The translations under genes were made by a program, and so were the position numbers. This document shows, one piece after another, positions 26,054 through 39,934 of a stretch of DNA of 64,000 nucleotides. The stretch's first letter is position 1; every line of letters begins with the position of its first letter. The notes under the pieces were generated by a model. It worked only from the letters and a program-made list of their open reading frames with translations. It searched no databases and was not told the origin of the DNA. The stretch is from Glandiceps talaboti (lineage: Eukaryota > Hemichordata > Enteropneusta > Spengelidae), in assembly GCF_964340395.1 (NCBI RefSeq), contig NC_135556.1:14083910-14147909 (forward strand), in the 5' to 3' direction.

Positions 26054-26920
26054 AATTTTATGATATACTCAGGTATACACGGCATCCCCTTTTAAAATAA
26101 TACAATTTGTCAGTGCTTTCAGTTTCCATGGAAACAGCCACGATGTTCATCACTTTTTCATCTTTTCACTTATTGTTAGCAAAAAGAGCATTGTCATCAC
26201 TTGACAACGAACGGTAACGATGCCTGTAGCAACGTCCTGACAATAGAATTGCAACTGTTTACAGCGTGCATCCCTTTTCTCAGTATAGTAGCTGTTGAAC
26301 AAGCATGATTGCTATGTGTGAGTCACACTCAGAGTAAAGCAGTAATTGTATTGATAATATACAAATCATGCAGTGTGTTTTGAAAAAAAAATTACAAAGA
26401 TAAAATTCAGTTTATTTGTCAGCGGCAAGTTTGCTATCAATGAAAAATCACACATCCACCTTTTGAAGGAGCAGAAATAAGCTCAAATGTGTTTTCACAT
26501 AAAATTGTCAATCTTTTGCGTTTTCATGTACAATTGCCAATCTTATAAATGCCTACTTGCTTGTACATCCAGTCTGTCTTAATATAGAAATTGTCAAATA
26601 ACGTAGGTTACTAAAAAAAGGAATGGTTGTTTAGTTTCCATAGATTTCAAAATAAATATGCTACATGTCTGAATATTTCTGCAAAATGTAAGATTTTATG
26701 TTTATGAAAAATGGAATATTAAAATATGTCGTATGAAGCTAAATCGTATGCTTCATACATGATTTTAAACAAACCCTTCCTGCTTAGTCTATAAGGTACA
26801 GACATTCATGTCACGCTATCAACCAGCACTCACTGATAGGGCTGAACAACACAACGTGGCAATCTTAAAGTCTACCTTCCTGGTTTTCACAGATGCATTT
26901 TATAAGCTAATATATCTCGT
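26054..26920. other. AT-rich unique sequence
   Basis: Nothing recognised. Short frames here are chance. Confidence 0.5.
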
Positions 26921-27115
26921 CAGTACCGTTCATGGTCGTTCATTCATTTTGTGCACTGGATTGCCACGTTCTCTACATCATATTCCGTCGGTACCGTTCA
27001 CGGTCGTTCATTCATTTTGTGCACTGGATTGCCACGTTCTCTACATCATATTCCGTCGGTACCGTTCATGGTCGTTCATTCATTTTGTGCAATGTATTGC
27101 CACGTTCTCTCCATC
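26921..27115. repeat. 68-bp minisatellite, about 2.8 copies
   Basis: The GTACCGTTCATGGTCGTTCA landmark occurs at 26923 (as AGTACC), 26991 and 27059, 68 bp apart. The frames at 26808-27181 are three-frame read-throughs of this array. Confidence 0.92.
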
Positions 27116-30077
27116 CTTGGTGTACATAACAAGTCAGCCATACTAAGTGTCTACTTCGTATTTCCAAAATCTGTTCTTTAGATATCTTCATTCATTAGTT
27201 CTACTGTATTTAACAATTCCATTTATGCTTCAAGTAGTTTTACATGTATCCACCAATTATCATGCTTTCAATGCCATACTACACATATGTCCATCTTGAA
27301 CATATTCAAGCAATAATTCGTTTAGCTTTTCTTTTCCAGCTGTGCATTCATTCAAACTAAGCTGTTTACCCTTCTTTCTTTAAGGAATTTATATCGCTGT
27401 TTACCCACTTATCTTTAAACCTTCCTAACTAATTTGTTGTGAAAAACTTCCTTTATTGGGTGTAATCTCCTTTCGTGCATGTCTGACAATGTAATCTTGA
27501 AATTTGCCGTTTAGAGTACTTGTACTTTAATTCCAGGCTGACTCTTTTTCTGTGTCGTATATCTTGGAATTTGACGTTTTTGTGTAGTTTCACTTATCAT
27601 TCAGAGTTGTGTTTCATCCTTCCACTTTACATGTTGATGTTGTGATACTTCGTCAATTTTGATATTACAACATCTGATTTCTTTCCGTTTGCCATTTTAA
27701 AACTCAAAATATTTTACAGGGGTACAGTCTATAACTTTATCCAATTCAGTGGTTGTCTTGGTTTCATAATGAAAATGCCCTACATTATTCCAACAACTAA
27801 ATTATTCAAAATAAACAATTCGCCAGGCTCAAGTTGGTGAATACAAAAAACAACACTTTTTAATTGACGTTTTGGTCTTACACAGTAGACTGAAGGAATC
27901 TGGCATAAAATTACAGTGGAGTATAAAATTTGTAAATACGACAAAATTAAAATCAGTGTAAAATATGCTGTCAAAAGTAGAATTTAAAAAAAAAATTTAA
28001 ATTGAAAATAAAGTTGACTGGTAAGGTTATTTAAAGACAACTGTAAAAACTAGCAGGTAGAAATGAAATAAACTAAATATGTCTGTCTCTCACCCAATAT
28101 ATCACCCATCTAAAAATCGTCATACCTAAAAACTCAAAGGTGGCCAGTGCATTGTGTACAAATCCTCTCTATGTATATACCCAACCTATTCTATCATGCT
28201 GTGTTGCCATTGATTTATGCATACATAAGTGTAGCAGGTGTTGTTTATGTGGACACAAGCTTTACACAAAAATGTAGCCTACAGTCACAATAACAGACTG
28301 TCCTATGTCCTGCAGGTAACGTCATCATAATGTTTATGTTTATTTTCATCTCCGTTGCTCCTTTTAAGACATTCACCTGTTTAAAAGTCTTTATTGTATA
28401 TCTTGATTCAGAAGGTCACTCACCTTGGTCTATTGTACTCAGATGAACCATCAATAAGTCTTTACCAAATTCTTTGTAACAAAAGAACCGATTGACTTTT
28501 TCATTCCGGTTTTCTTTTCCTGAATGCAGATTCAAACGTAATTAATGGCAGTGTTTGTAGTCTATTCAAAATGTTAAATACTTAATGTGGAAAAAAAACT
28601 CGTCAAATTTTAATGAGACGTCTTAGTTGAAGCCAGCAGAGCAAGTGCAAGTCTTTGAAATTCTTGTAATAATAGCGTGTTTTGTATGCCATGATGTAAT
28701 CTCTTCCTGTTCTACTTGGAAAGCCACAAGTCATGTGTTGAGTTTTGTATTTCCTATTGACATGTTTTTTGTGGTAAATAAAATGTTTGGCTGTATAACT
28801 GTACTGTATAACTGTCTTGGTGTTACTATCTCTAGAGTCTATGTACACCAAGAAAGTGTTGAGAGCTTCTTGAGATGGTAATACCAATTGCAAAAAGAAA
28901 AAGAAGAAATATGATTCAGATAGAACTGGCAGGCTAACTGCTGAGTTATTGTGATAAATGAAAAGAATCTGTGACATTTCAGTAAACTTGCAGACTTTTC
29001 ATGATGTTATGAAACAAATCACAGGAGGCCGCGATACTTGGTGGCCTCTCACTTACATTGTACGATGCTATATTACTTAAACTTGTGTGCAATCACAGAA
29101 CTGTGATTTAATGGGGAAAACTCACAGAATTGGTTACCATGGTCAAGACAAGTCTCTTGGCTACTATCAAGTACAAGGACAGAATTGACCCTATCAAAAG
29201 TTCAGTCACACCCATACATAATTACATCACCAAACCATAGATACACAGATGAACATAATGGTCTAATACCACAGAGAGTACAGAAACCGTGTTACAAACA
29301 AAAAACAAAAATGCATGGGTAAATGGAATACCATTTTACATGTAAACTCATATGGAAAACTACCTATACATGTACATATGTGTATACTATTGAAATAATA
29401 TACTATCTGATTCTGTATACTCCATACAAACAACACCTTGTTTATTTGTTTGTTTGTTTGTTTGTAACACAGCAGTTCCAGGGCTCCCTGTGCTAAATAC
29501 AAGACAAGAAAGTTCACCTTGTCCTGATTTCTATCTGACAGTCGGCTAGACGATATAAATCCATGTCTTAAAGTAAAGCTCAGTACCATAATACAAATGG
29601 CTGTATCCTATAATTCTACATTATCTTCAAAGTGTTCCAGAACATTTATCTCAGAATTGATAGCAAGATTTGTACGTCTATGCCATAAACTGTAAAGCCT
29701 GTAGTAGCTGTGTTAGTCTGTTATGACTTTGCCCATGGGAAATCAACCAAAAAAATGTCTGACAGATAGATCCACCTAGAATTACAAGTTTTACTATTTG
29801 TGTGTACAACTACAAGTCAATGTTTCCAAGCCCGCAGAGATTCGACTGTCTGGCTTCATTGTTTTGTTTTGGTGAGCAACAGATATTCAAGTCTCAACGG
29901 TCCTGAATAATTTTCTTGCTAGTTTTCATATAACTTAGTAGTTACAGCTTTCATTAATTTTTTATATCTGTTATTTGCTAGCCTATATGTACAGTCTTGT
30001 GCGAGTGAAAACAAGTATACTTCTTAGCTAGACTGCTAGCACATGCCAGTGAGGTGTTTTAGTGATAGCTCTGTGAA

Positions 30078-30392
30078 AGTTAGTCAGAGAGTGTGTTAAG
30101 TTAGTCCAATCAGAAAGTGTGTTGAGTTAGTCCAATCAGAAAGTGTGTTGAGTTAGTCCAATCAGAAAGTGTGCTGAGTTAGTCAATCAGAAAGTGTGTT
30201 GAATTAGCCAATCAGAGAGTGTGTTAAGTTAGGCCAATCAGAAAGTGTGTTAAGTTAACCAGTCAGAAAGTGTGTTAAGTTAACCCAGTCAGAAAGTGTG
30301 TTAAGTTAACCAGTCAGAAAGTGTGTTTAACTTAGGTTAGGTTAGCCTAGTCAGAAAGTGTGTTAAGTTAGCCTAGTCAGAAAGTGTGTTGA
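30078..30392. repeat. About 26-bp minisatellite
   Basis: About 12 copies of a unit such as CCAATCAGAAAGTGTGTTGA followed by GTTAGT. The left copies read CCAATCAG; the right copies have mutated to CCAGTCAG or CCTAGTCAG. Confidence 0.92.
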
Positions 30393-30862
30393 CGGGATGT
30401 ACTGTAAAATATTCCCTGAACTGTTGACCACAAAAACTTTGGTATATTACTTGGAATCCTGTAGTGGCATCTTTGAAATTTAATCAACTTCTGAGTGTGT
30501 GTGATCATGCCTTGAGATATATGAGTCCTTGTTTACCCAGACATTAGATGATAACAGTTTGGCAAAATATCAGAAAACAAGGACAAAGAGAACCCATACT
30601 AAACATTGTAAAATTTATACAAGATATCAATTTATGATAGATTGTTAAAGGTGCTGAAATTCAATACATGACGTGACTTGGAGATCTAAACATATTTAAT
30701 ATTTAGCATACCATTATTATAAAAACCATACATACATATATGTACACAAAGATATCCATATAGACGTGTATGGAATTTCAAGAATAGTCTAGACGTACAT
30801 GTATGTGTTTTATGGACTGAACTTTGAGATATTCTTTCTTTTGGTGTAATGTTATTAATGTG

Positions 30863-31087
30863 CACACACACATACACTTGAATGCATACATACATACATA
30901 CATACATACATGCATGCATGCATACATATATACATACACACATACATACATACATACATACATACATACATACATACATACATACATACATACATGCACA
31001 CACACATACACTTGCATACATACATACATACATACATACATACATACATACATACATACACACACACACATACATACATACATACAT

Positions 31088-31146
<59 letters not shown>

Positions 31147-31215
31147 CCTACATACATACATACATACATACATACATACATACATACATACATACATACA
31201 TACATACATACATAC
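30863..31215. repeat. (CATA)n/(CA)n compound microsatellite
   Basis: CATA blocks alternate with short CA blocks over about 350 bp, including a long CA run at about 31105-31142. All frames across it on both strands, up to 177 codons, are artefacts. Confidence 0.95.
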
Positions 31216-32399
31216 ACATATCCCTACACATGTGCATGCATACATATACAGACATAGATAGCTACAGGGTTCTTCTGGGGGTTTTTTGTGTCTAATTTTA
31301 ACATCAGACATATTGAACTCGGGTAAATTTTATTCCAGCTGAGTACAAAAGTATTGGATTATGTACATATTGTACACCGAGTTCAATGGAAATCAATGTC
31401 CTAGATGCTAGAGTTAGAGTAATGAGTGGTAGATATGGTCATACAGCCAAATGATTGATTCATTATTATTGAGTTTTCCAACATTGATATTTTCCTCTTT
31501 AGTGAAATATTCTACACGTGTAAAGTTTGAAAAAGGGAAAGAATTTCAGAAAAATGTGTCACTGTGTTTATGACATTTGCGTTTGTTAGATTCATGACAA
31601 TCTATATTTACATATAAAACTATAATGTAATCTATGTGAAAATATATTTTGGAAATAAAGTGCAAGCTGATGATCATGCAAACAATTGAAGTCGTGAACT
31701 CTATTATAGTCCCTTATTTAGCATCCCAACATTCAGTTTTATTTGACATTTTCCTAACGAGCTCTCAGTCAAGTTTGACTCTTTTTTTTCATATATTTGA
31801 AGGAGCAAGTTGATGAGAATTGATGTTATTTTATGAAAATAGCATGACCCAGTTAGTTTACCATTAATCTTTATTTTAATAGGGTGACCCCATCAGTTTC
31901 TAACTGGCAATCATTACAGCCATAATTACGTAAATAATCAATTATTCTTTCCTGTATGACATGGCAGTATAAATTGTAAGGCGCAAGTGACATGTCGTCG
32001 TTGTTGTTTTCCAAGCTACTCAATCATTGTGTAATGAGATGAAGATGACTAGTTGTGAAATGAACTCATCTATCAATCCACTTGGCAGTTGTGCTGAAAA
32101 TTTGTCCCTTTTTTTATTTGATATTAGGATAATGGTATTGTGTATAAAGTAAACACAAAGTTGAGTTTAGGGTTATGCAAGCCAGACTATATAATAGGAT
32201 TTGGTTATTTGAGTGATGTGCATGTAGTTGACATGTAATTACAAATACACTTTGTGACTTTTGTGAGTGGGTGTTGACAAATATGTATTTAGCTGATTGC
32301 AGTAATGGCTTTTCAAAACAAAAGAATGGATTAATAGGAAGAACTGAGAATAGAGACAGACAGAGTGATAAGAGCATGTGAGAGACATAGAGATAAGAG

Positions 32400-32516
<117 letters not shown>

Positions 32517-33358
32517 CTCTAGATTACAATGAAATGCTGAGAATTTGTATTCTGTCATCTTAAAATGCTACATATATGTTTTGGAAAAAAGTTGTTTCAT
32601 CTTTCCTATTTATTCTTCTCAGTGTCTTCAACCAGTATTTGAAATAAGTAACAAACCAGAGATGAGGTATAATTTGTCTCAAAACTTCATCATATTAAGT
32701 TTCAAATTATTGTAGTTTTGATGGGTAGACAAAGTACAACATGATACATTTTGATATAACGATGCTATAATGTCAGATATTATAACCTTTGTGAACTAAA
32801 ATATACCCTAGATGTCTTGTTTTCTGCAGCAGGTATTGTTACAAGAACACTTACACAAATGTATAGGTCTGTATATTATGTTCAGAGTGTGTATCAGATT
32901 ATCTAGGTGTTGTTAGGTGACATCTGAAAACATGTGTAAAAACCACAGGAAATATAAATAACCATTAGAGTTCAAGCAAGACTAGAAAAAATATTACTAC
33001 TGGGTGATGATTTGTAGCAGTTTGATCTAAAGGAGATCATTTGTGGCAAGACGTTAGAAATGATGTACCATGCATGCTGGGAAGCTCCAGTTGAAAGTAG
33101 TTAAATGACAAACACAGGTTGAACTTACAGAGTTAATGTTGCCAACCGCAATGCATTTCACTGAAATCTCAATTATGATCTGGCAATCGTGATATTGTAT
33201 CAAATTCATATCGACCAAACATCAGACAATCCTGAGGCAAGCCTTCATTTTCCGAGCCGTTATACATGTTGTTTTAAATATCAAATTCTTGTGGTATCCT
33301 TGCTGACGTGACAACTACATATATCATCCCTAGAGATTGTTGTAGCTATGTACAGTGT

Positions 33359-33523
<165 letters not shown>

Positions 33524-33907
33524 CCTTGCGGCTAACCAGCTACAGCTGATCTTTATGTTCTGTGAAGCTGGATGATAAAGATTCCTGATAGAAATTTATT
33601 TTTATTTATGAGAGGCTCAAAACATTGCAAGGACACAAGAATTGAGACAGAATTATTATCATGACTTTTTTTCCTCCGAATTTGAAGACTGTTATTGTCT
33701 TTAAGGGGTATTTGTACTGAAAGTGTTTTAGCTGTTTTTGGTTCAATTTGATTATACCAATATATAACAGTGTCGAGATTTCACTCATACTGTGTTTGAG
33801 TATGCGATTCTTATAATTTAAAAGTATAAAATCAGTATATTTTAATACTTAATGTTTGGTTATTCTGCATTTACTGGTAACTGGTGAGATTCCATTCCTA
33901 CTAAAAT

Positions 33908-34152
33908 CCAGTGTGAAACAACATATTCCAAGCCCTTGTTTGTAACTCAATACATTGCAAAAGAATATATGTGTAAAATCTTTGTTATTGTACATACAAT
34001 AACAAACTTTTTTACACATTTTTTTTAGCTTTTGTAATGTGTTGAGTTACAAACACAGACTTTGTCAGCGTTCTTTCACATTGATTTTTCAAGTAGGAAG
34101 CCATGATAAAATTGTTGTATAAATTAAAAATCCAAAATAAATACCCAATCCT
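33908..34152. mobile_element. TTAA-type MITE, truncated relative of the 20807 element
   Basis: Shares GTGAAACAACATAT, TTTGTAACTCA, AACAAACTTTTTTACACAT, AAGCCATGATAAAATTGTT and AAAAATCCAAAATAAATACC with the complete copy, in the same order. It lacks the outer left arm and the TTAA right terminus. Confidence 0.8.
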
Positions 34153-35758
34153 CACCTATAAATATAAATATATCATTGTACATAAAGGTTGAATTATGTT
34201 ATATTTTGTAATTCAAAAGCTGTGTTGATTATAGTGACCAATGTCCTTACACGTAATTACATCAGTTTGGGTATTACTTATAAAGGATATAGACTTTTGG
34301 AGACTGTTTTGTATTTCTGATGAATACATTACATTTGATAACATTCTTGTGAAATAGCATGATGTATAAATATAGCGACAACTCTAGCCTAGAGACTAAT
34401 ATTGGCTTTCTCACAAGATTTGAAAACCAACGGTGAATCTCTAGGTTTCTACGACTCTCATTAACCCCTTCAATACTTTTTGGCATATATCAACTTCGTT
34501 TTAGACTGGAATTAAAGAAATGTTACTTCCTAATAAAGTAATATTATTGTAATTATGAAAATATTCATATAAATTGGGTCCCCATGTTATTTAAAACTCG
34601 TCTCTAGTCATGGAAGGGTTAAAAGTCGTATTACTACAAGTGTAAAAAAACCAGCATATTTTATCAGGACAGTGATATTTATAGGCAATAGATACAATAA
34701 TGAAGGTAAGTGAATAACAAAATACAAGTAACAACCATAGACAGTGGGGTTTCTTTTCCATTCCACAGTCTATGGTAACACCTAGTTCGATACATGATTC
34801 AAATATCCAAGAAAAAAAAGTAGATTTGACAATGATAACTTCAGATAAGTAATGGTGTATTAATGTTAGTATCAAATTAAATGAAAATACAGACATTTAA
34901 TACTTGATTTTATTGTCAGTGTTTTTGAAGTAGATTTGGTTGTGCGTTTTATACAGTACTAAAAAAAATAAACTTGATAATGACTTTACAACATGTGAAT
35001 GTCACTATATTGTATTTGCAGTCATTGAAATATGAAGGTTGTATAGGTGGTACTGTCAGTGCTATTGAAGTGGATTTATTTATGTACATTATTCAGTACA
35101 AAAAAAACCTGCGACTCGTTTGCCTCTAGGGACGATACACTAAGGTAATGTAGGTAGAGAGCTGTAGCAAAACAGACAGTTATGTTATTGATTTATTGCA
35201 AAACAAGACATCTAGAACCATGATGATGAACACTATTGTGACACAAATGTACATTTCACACCAAGGCTCGTCAGTTTCTATTACCACAAAGTCTCCATCT
35301 TTATTACATCTAAATGAGATAATATGTGATGTGCTGCTTTCCGGTTGACAAAATCAGTCAACTGAAAGCAATAAAAGCTGCTGTGCTGTTCAGAATTATG
35401 GGCGTAAAACATGAATTTACAACTCTCTGAGAACAAAAGGGGACCACAATAAAAGGTATAGACAGATCAATTGGATTTAAAATAGATGTTTTGAGAATAG
35501 TTTATTTATAATTAAAGCAAACGAACCCCAAGATTTTGTTATTTTAAATTGTTTAGACTCTATAACAAAGAGGTTAAAGGATGAATGTTCAGGAAGCTGA
35601 CACTAGGGATAATTAGATTACTGATTAAAGAAAATCAATGAAGGTGGATGGTTTGTGTTCATGGTAGCTTTCAAGCCAAGTTTATACTGTAACTATGGAT
35701 AAATAAGCTATACCCGAATTCCTCGGGAACGCTGGATTTTAACCGTTGTTTGTCAGTG

Positions 35759-35931
35759 CAGTGTGCCCTCTAACGATAGCCAAATTTTGTTGTTGTGAGT
35801 CAAAATGATAAAAAGTGGCATTTCTTGTAAGTCACCACATAGAAAGAGATAGGGGAACACCAAATTTTGGTGCGTCACTAGAAATTGTGTGTGCGTCAGT
35901 GGCGCTTCAAATTGGCTTAGAGGGCATACTG
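35759..35931. mobile_element. hAT-like MITE, 173 bp
   Basis: The left end CAGTGTGCCCTCTAA and the right end TTAGAGGGCATACTG are inverted with one mismatch. The CAGTG start is typical of hAT elements. GTTTGTCA occurs at 35748-35755 and 35931-35938, close to an 8-bp target duplication, but it is offset by three bases on the left, so the boundary is uncertain. Confidence 0.6.
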
Positions 35932-38000
35932 TTTGTCACCCTGAATATTGTGAAATACAGTGGGATGATAAAAAACAGTAATAATATTAATGATGATTAT
36001 AATGAGGACAGATGATAATTTGATTTATAATGAGTCAGTTCTCTGCATACAAAGTTCTATGAGTGTCTGATAAAGTGTTATGCCAGACTTTCACCATGTC
36101 TGGTAGCAACTGGTAGTCTCTAGGCTTTTTTTTATCGATAATTTGATATACATGCTGTTATATATAAATATGTTTATTGGTTATAATAAATGGCAGGCTC
36201 AGTCTGTCTTTGTCTCATTCATTCCAATAAAAGTAAAATCCTCTGAAGGTATCAAACATATTGACATTATGAAATTCACGTTTTCTTGGCAGATGCTACT
36301 ATTTCTTTGAAGTGTTGGTTTTTCTCTTGATAATAATCTATTAAAGACATCTAATCTCAGTGGACAGAGTTGCTATGCCATTACACAATCACACCACTCA
36401 TTCCATTTGTACTTTAAGAGATTGCAATCAGTTGAGATTTATTTTTTTCATGTTTTCTTCTTGTACAACTGTTGTGTTAGGTTTGCAATGACAAAGTAAG
36501 GTGGGTTGGTTGTACTTTTAGATTAGACTCACCTACAGTAGGTAGAGGCCTGCATATACAGCGCCCTCTGTAGTCTTTACATGGTAATCACTGTACTAAC
36601 CACAACTGTGCCTATAGCCTGAGAATCCAGGTAATTGGGGATTTGGGATTTTGAGTTCTCCCTTTCCATCAATTTGAAAACCCCCATTGGCATGGAAACC
36701 ATGCTAATAAGTGCCTAAAATTGTCAAATGTTTGCATCACATCAAAGTGTAAATCATGCAAAATTGTAATAGTTTAGCAAAAATGGAATATTTTAAATTT
36801 TGAATCTGAAATTGAAATAGCAGGTTTATGTGATAGACCAGTACATGCAAATGTATTGTGTCTGAAAAAGGAAAAATGTAAATTATACATTTATAAGGAA
36901 GTACAGCTCCACTCATGAAAAGCCTTTCCCTCCGACACAAATGTTGTTGTTTTTATGTGTTTACATCTGTTTATTTTGGCATAATTAACTACCTTTTTGT
37001 AAACAACCAATGATAATGAATAGCCAATGTCAATCAAACTATTGTTGTGGATACAAACTCAAAGCTACTTTGCTTCTAGTTAAGAAAGAGAAAGTTGAAG
37101 AATTACAGTTGCATTATGCAGCTCAGTGAGAGAACGATGCTGTGAGAAAACAATCAATTACAACTTTACTACAAGTTTGCTGTCCATTCCTTGCCATAAT
37201 TGATAGCCTTTGAAGAGTTGCCTTGCCTTACATATATACCTTGAATATAAGCACTATCAGTTTCAGATGATGAGTGAGATATGAGCAACTTTAGCGTTAA
37301 CGGCTTCCCTATTTTAAATCCCGCCTGGTGTTTTATGAAGGTTTTTTTGGTTTTTATGATGGCCTGTAAAATTGTACCATCTGAGAGAAGTATGTAGGCA
37401 AGCAATGGTCAAGCATAATGACTGTAACTGATGCATGCAGTGCTTCAAGTAGATGATTGCAGCTGCTCAGATGATGAACTTGATGAAGAGTTATTGAATG
37501 TGATTTGTCTATGTATGGATATAACAGCTGGTTTTTTAAGTTAAGTTTCAAGCAAAGATCAATAACATTAGATATATTTATGCTCTAATCTGAAATGAAC
37601 AACCCGAAATGAGAAACTTGGCATGTTGCAGTGATTGAAAGGGGGGGGGGAGTGGGTACGATGGGGTGCTCATATTGAAGCCCTGTTTTAGCGATTACCA
37701 TCAAAGCTTCAGGGTCCTGGTAACAGAGGACAGAAATCTGGCAAAAGGTACAGAGATTGCCATATCGTATATATATGTCACTTTTATGTTGATTTGGAAC
37801 CATGGTAAATTATCTGTGGAACTTCAGATTTAACCAACTTTATAATATTACCTCCCAAAAATTGTTTGTTTATTTGTGTACTCTGCATTTTTTTTAAAGT
37901 CCATTTAGGCAAAAATAAATTGATTAGTGACATCAATGATAAATCTCAGTTGACCTCTACATACATTGTAGGAACCTGAACCAGAACTCTCTCCTTCTCT

Positions 38001-38036
38001 CCCCCCCCCCCCAAAAAAAAAAAAAAAAAAAAAAAA
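38001..38036. repeat. C12-A24 homopolymer pair
   Basis: Twelve C followed directly by 24 A, resembling the C15-A10 tract at 4672. Confidence 0.95.
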
Positions 38037-38228
38037 TTACTTCCTACTCACCACCCAGTTTTGACACTTGGCATTATCAGAACCACACAATGTTTTTTCT
38101 TTGGCCTTAGCTGAGTTTGTGTATGTTTGGTAGCTGGATACAATATTAAAGACAGAATTGTTGGACTTGCCCTGCCATGCCTTACTGTGACCTGGTTGTC
38201 TAGTTTGTATATATTCAACATGTTTCAT

Positions 38229-38402
38229 GGATGAGTAACTTCCATACCTCGGTGAATTTGAGTGGGGAAATGAACTATATAATGTTATACAAAGTAACTT
38301 CCATTCCGTACCATGGAATTTGAGTGAGTGGGATAATGAACTATGTATGAGGTAGCCTCCATACCCTGATTAAATTTTAGTGGGACAGTGAACTCTGTAC
38401 AA
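38229..38402. repeat. Degenerate tandem repeat, about 3 copies of 60-65 bp
   Basis: Repeated landmarks are GTAACTTCCATACC, AATTTGAGTGGG and AATGAACTAT. The copies have diverged. Confidence 0.65.
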
Positions 38403-38532
38403 CTACAAGCACCTGCAGTGGTAAAAAATGGAATCTCTCAAAGGGAGGCCAACGTCTTCAAAGTTTGAATCGTTATCAACATATCCTCACATTTTCTCTT
38501 TCTCTTTTTTTTTCTTCTTCTTCTTTTTGTAG

Positions 38533-38649
38533 ATGGAGCACTTAAACGTAGCAAGAAGAGTAACTTCTCACTGAAAGGTAGAACTAAGAACACCAGTTTT
38601 TTGGACAATCTTAAAGACAACTTTAAAGACATTGGGAAAGAAAATAAAG
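38533..38649 (+). CDS. ARHGAP6: ARHGAP6 exon: basic linker
   Basis: The acceptor at 38531-38532 follows a strong pyrimidine tract, and the donor is GTAGGT at 38650. The one-base carry-over from the 703 exon gives Asp, then GALKRSKKSNFSLKGRTKN and an LKDNFKDIGKENK ending (residues 52-90). It is lysine-rich and likely disordered, and corresponds to the basic KR-rich segment after the ITIPKDG-like junction of ARHGAP6. One base carries over to the next exon. Confidence 0.9.
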
Positions 38650-38769
38650 GTAGGTACTTGTGATCAATCAGAAAATTTCAGTTATATAAAAAAAAAATAG
38701 GAAAGTAACCCCAGGGTATTAAATGGAACAGAAACAATCAAATTAAAAGTGTCTGCTAGCTGTGACAGA

Positions 38770-39934
38770 AAGTGAAGACGATGCTGAAGTTATCTGCGAA
38801 AACGAATTGGTAAACGTATTGAAAAACGTAAACGTAAACGTATTCGGGTAACTGACCGCAACTGACTTTTTTCAGTTCAAATTTCGAAAACAACTTTTAA
38901 ATCGTAAATGTTAATAAACAGTATTGTACTGTTATCGTAATGACTATGACTAAATCATTTTAATAATGTAGACAATTCACTAAAAGATGATTCCTTTATG
39001 AGTTATTATGAAAGCAAGTTATTTTTTTTCATTGATTGGAGGAAAGATCATAAACACACAAACTGTCCTGTCGACATTCGTCGTCGTGTGTTGAATTTGT
39101 TTACATGATGGAAACGTTGTTTAAAAAGGAATTAGTCTCGAAAGAAGTTTACCGACCCGTCCAAGTTGGAAGGTTCCCTGGAAGTAAAATATGGACACTC
39201 CCTTACATACATACATACATACATACATACATCCATGTGACATTGCAATATTTTCCTTGTGTCTTGTGTTTGATTCATATTCATTTGCGACAAAAATATT
39301 AATTGTTGGAAAAAGTTGACAGAGATGTTACAAAAGAATACGTAAAAATCCTAGTATATACTGAGGTACGAAGACTTCGCTACTTCAGATCTCATCAGAC
39401 GCATAAGCTATCATCAGTCCATTGACGAATACGTGACGGAGCGCTGATCGCATATATTCCAGAGCTAAAGTTGTACTAACTTACGACCTATGTACATATA
39501 CGATTCCTAACCTTCCAACGTGGGGTCGTCTCAGACCACTAAAAAGAGGTCTGAGGGGTCGGTAAACTTCTTTTGTGACTAATTGCTTTTTAAACAACGT
39601 TTCCATCATGTAAACAAATTCACGAATGTCGACAGGACAAATGTTTGTGTGTTTATGATCTTTCCTCCAATCAATGAAAAAATAACTCGCTTTCATAATA
39701 ACTCATAAAGGAATAATCTTTTAGTGAATTGTCTACATTATTAAAATGATTTAGTCATAGTCATTACGATAAAAGTACAATATTGTTTATTAAAATTTAC
39801 GATTTAAAAGTTGTTTTCGAAATTTGAACTGAAAAAGGTCAGTTGCGGTCAGTTACCCGAACCCGTTTACGATTACGTTTTTGAATGTGTTTTTCAATTC
39901 GTTTTTGCAGACAACTTCAGCATCGTAAGTGAAG
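38770..39934. mobile_element. Long-TIR DNA transposon derivative with 8-bp target duplication
   Basis: The element proper is 38778-39926. Its termini ACGATGCTGAAGTT and AACTTCAGCATCGT are perfect inverted repeats. The flanking 8-mer AAGTGAAG is duplicated at 38770-38777 and 39927-39934. The arms are about 400 bp (38778-39175 and 39509-39926) and closely similar along their length, around a central spacer of about 330 bp that includes a short CATA run. The arms read outside-in contain a coding-like stretch. The right arm (minus strand, 39696 inward) keeps it open from MKASYFFIDWRKDHKHTN through CPVDIREFVYMMETLFKK. The left arm has a frameshift in a T-run but retains the same peptide blocks. 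Eight-base duplications occur in hAT, P, Merlin and some Mutator-like elements; I cannot assign the superfamily. Confidence 0.88.

Noticed and set aside
30686-31311. Several overlapping 115-177-codon frames on both strands
   Set aside because: They are read-throughs of the CATA/CA compound microsatellite, consisting only of YVCM, YIHT or HTHT repeats.
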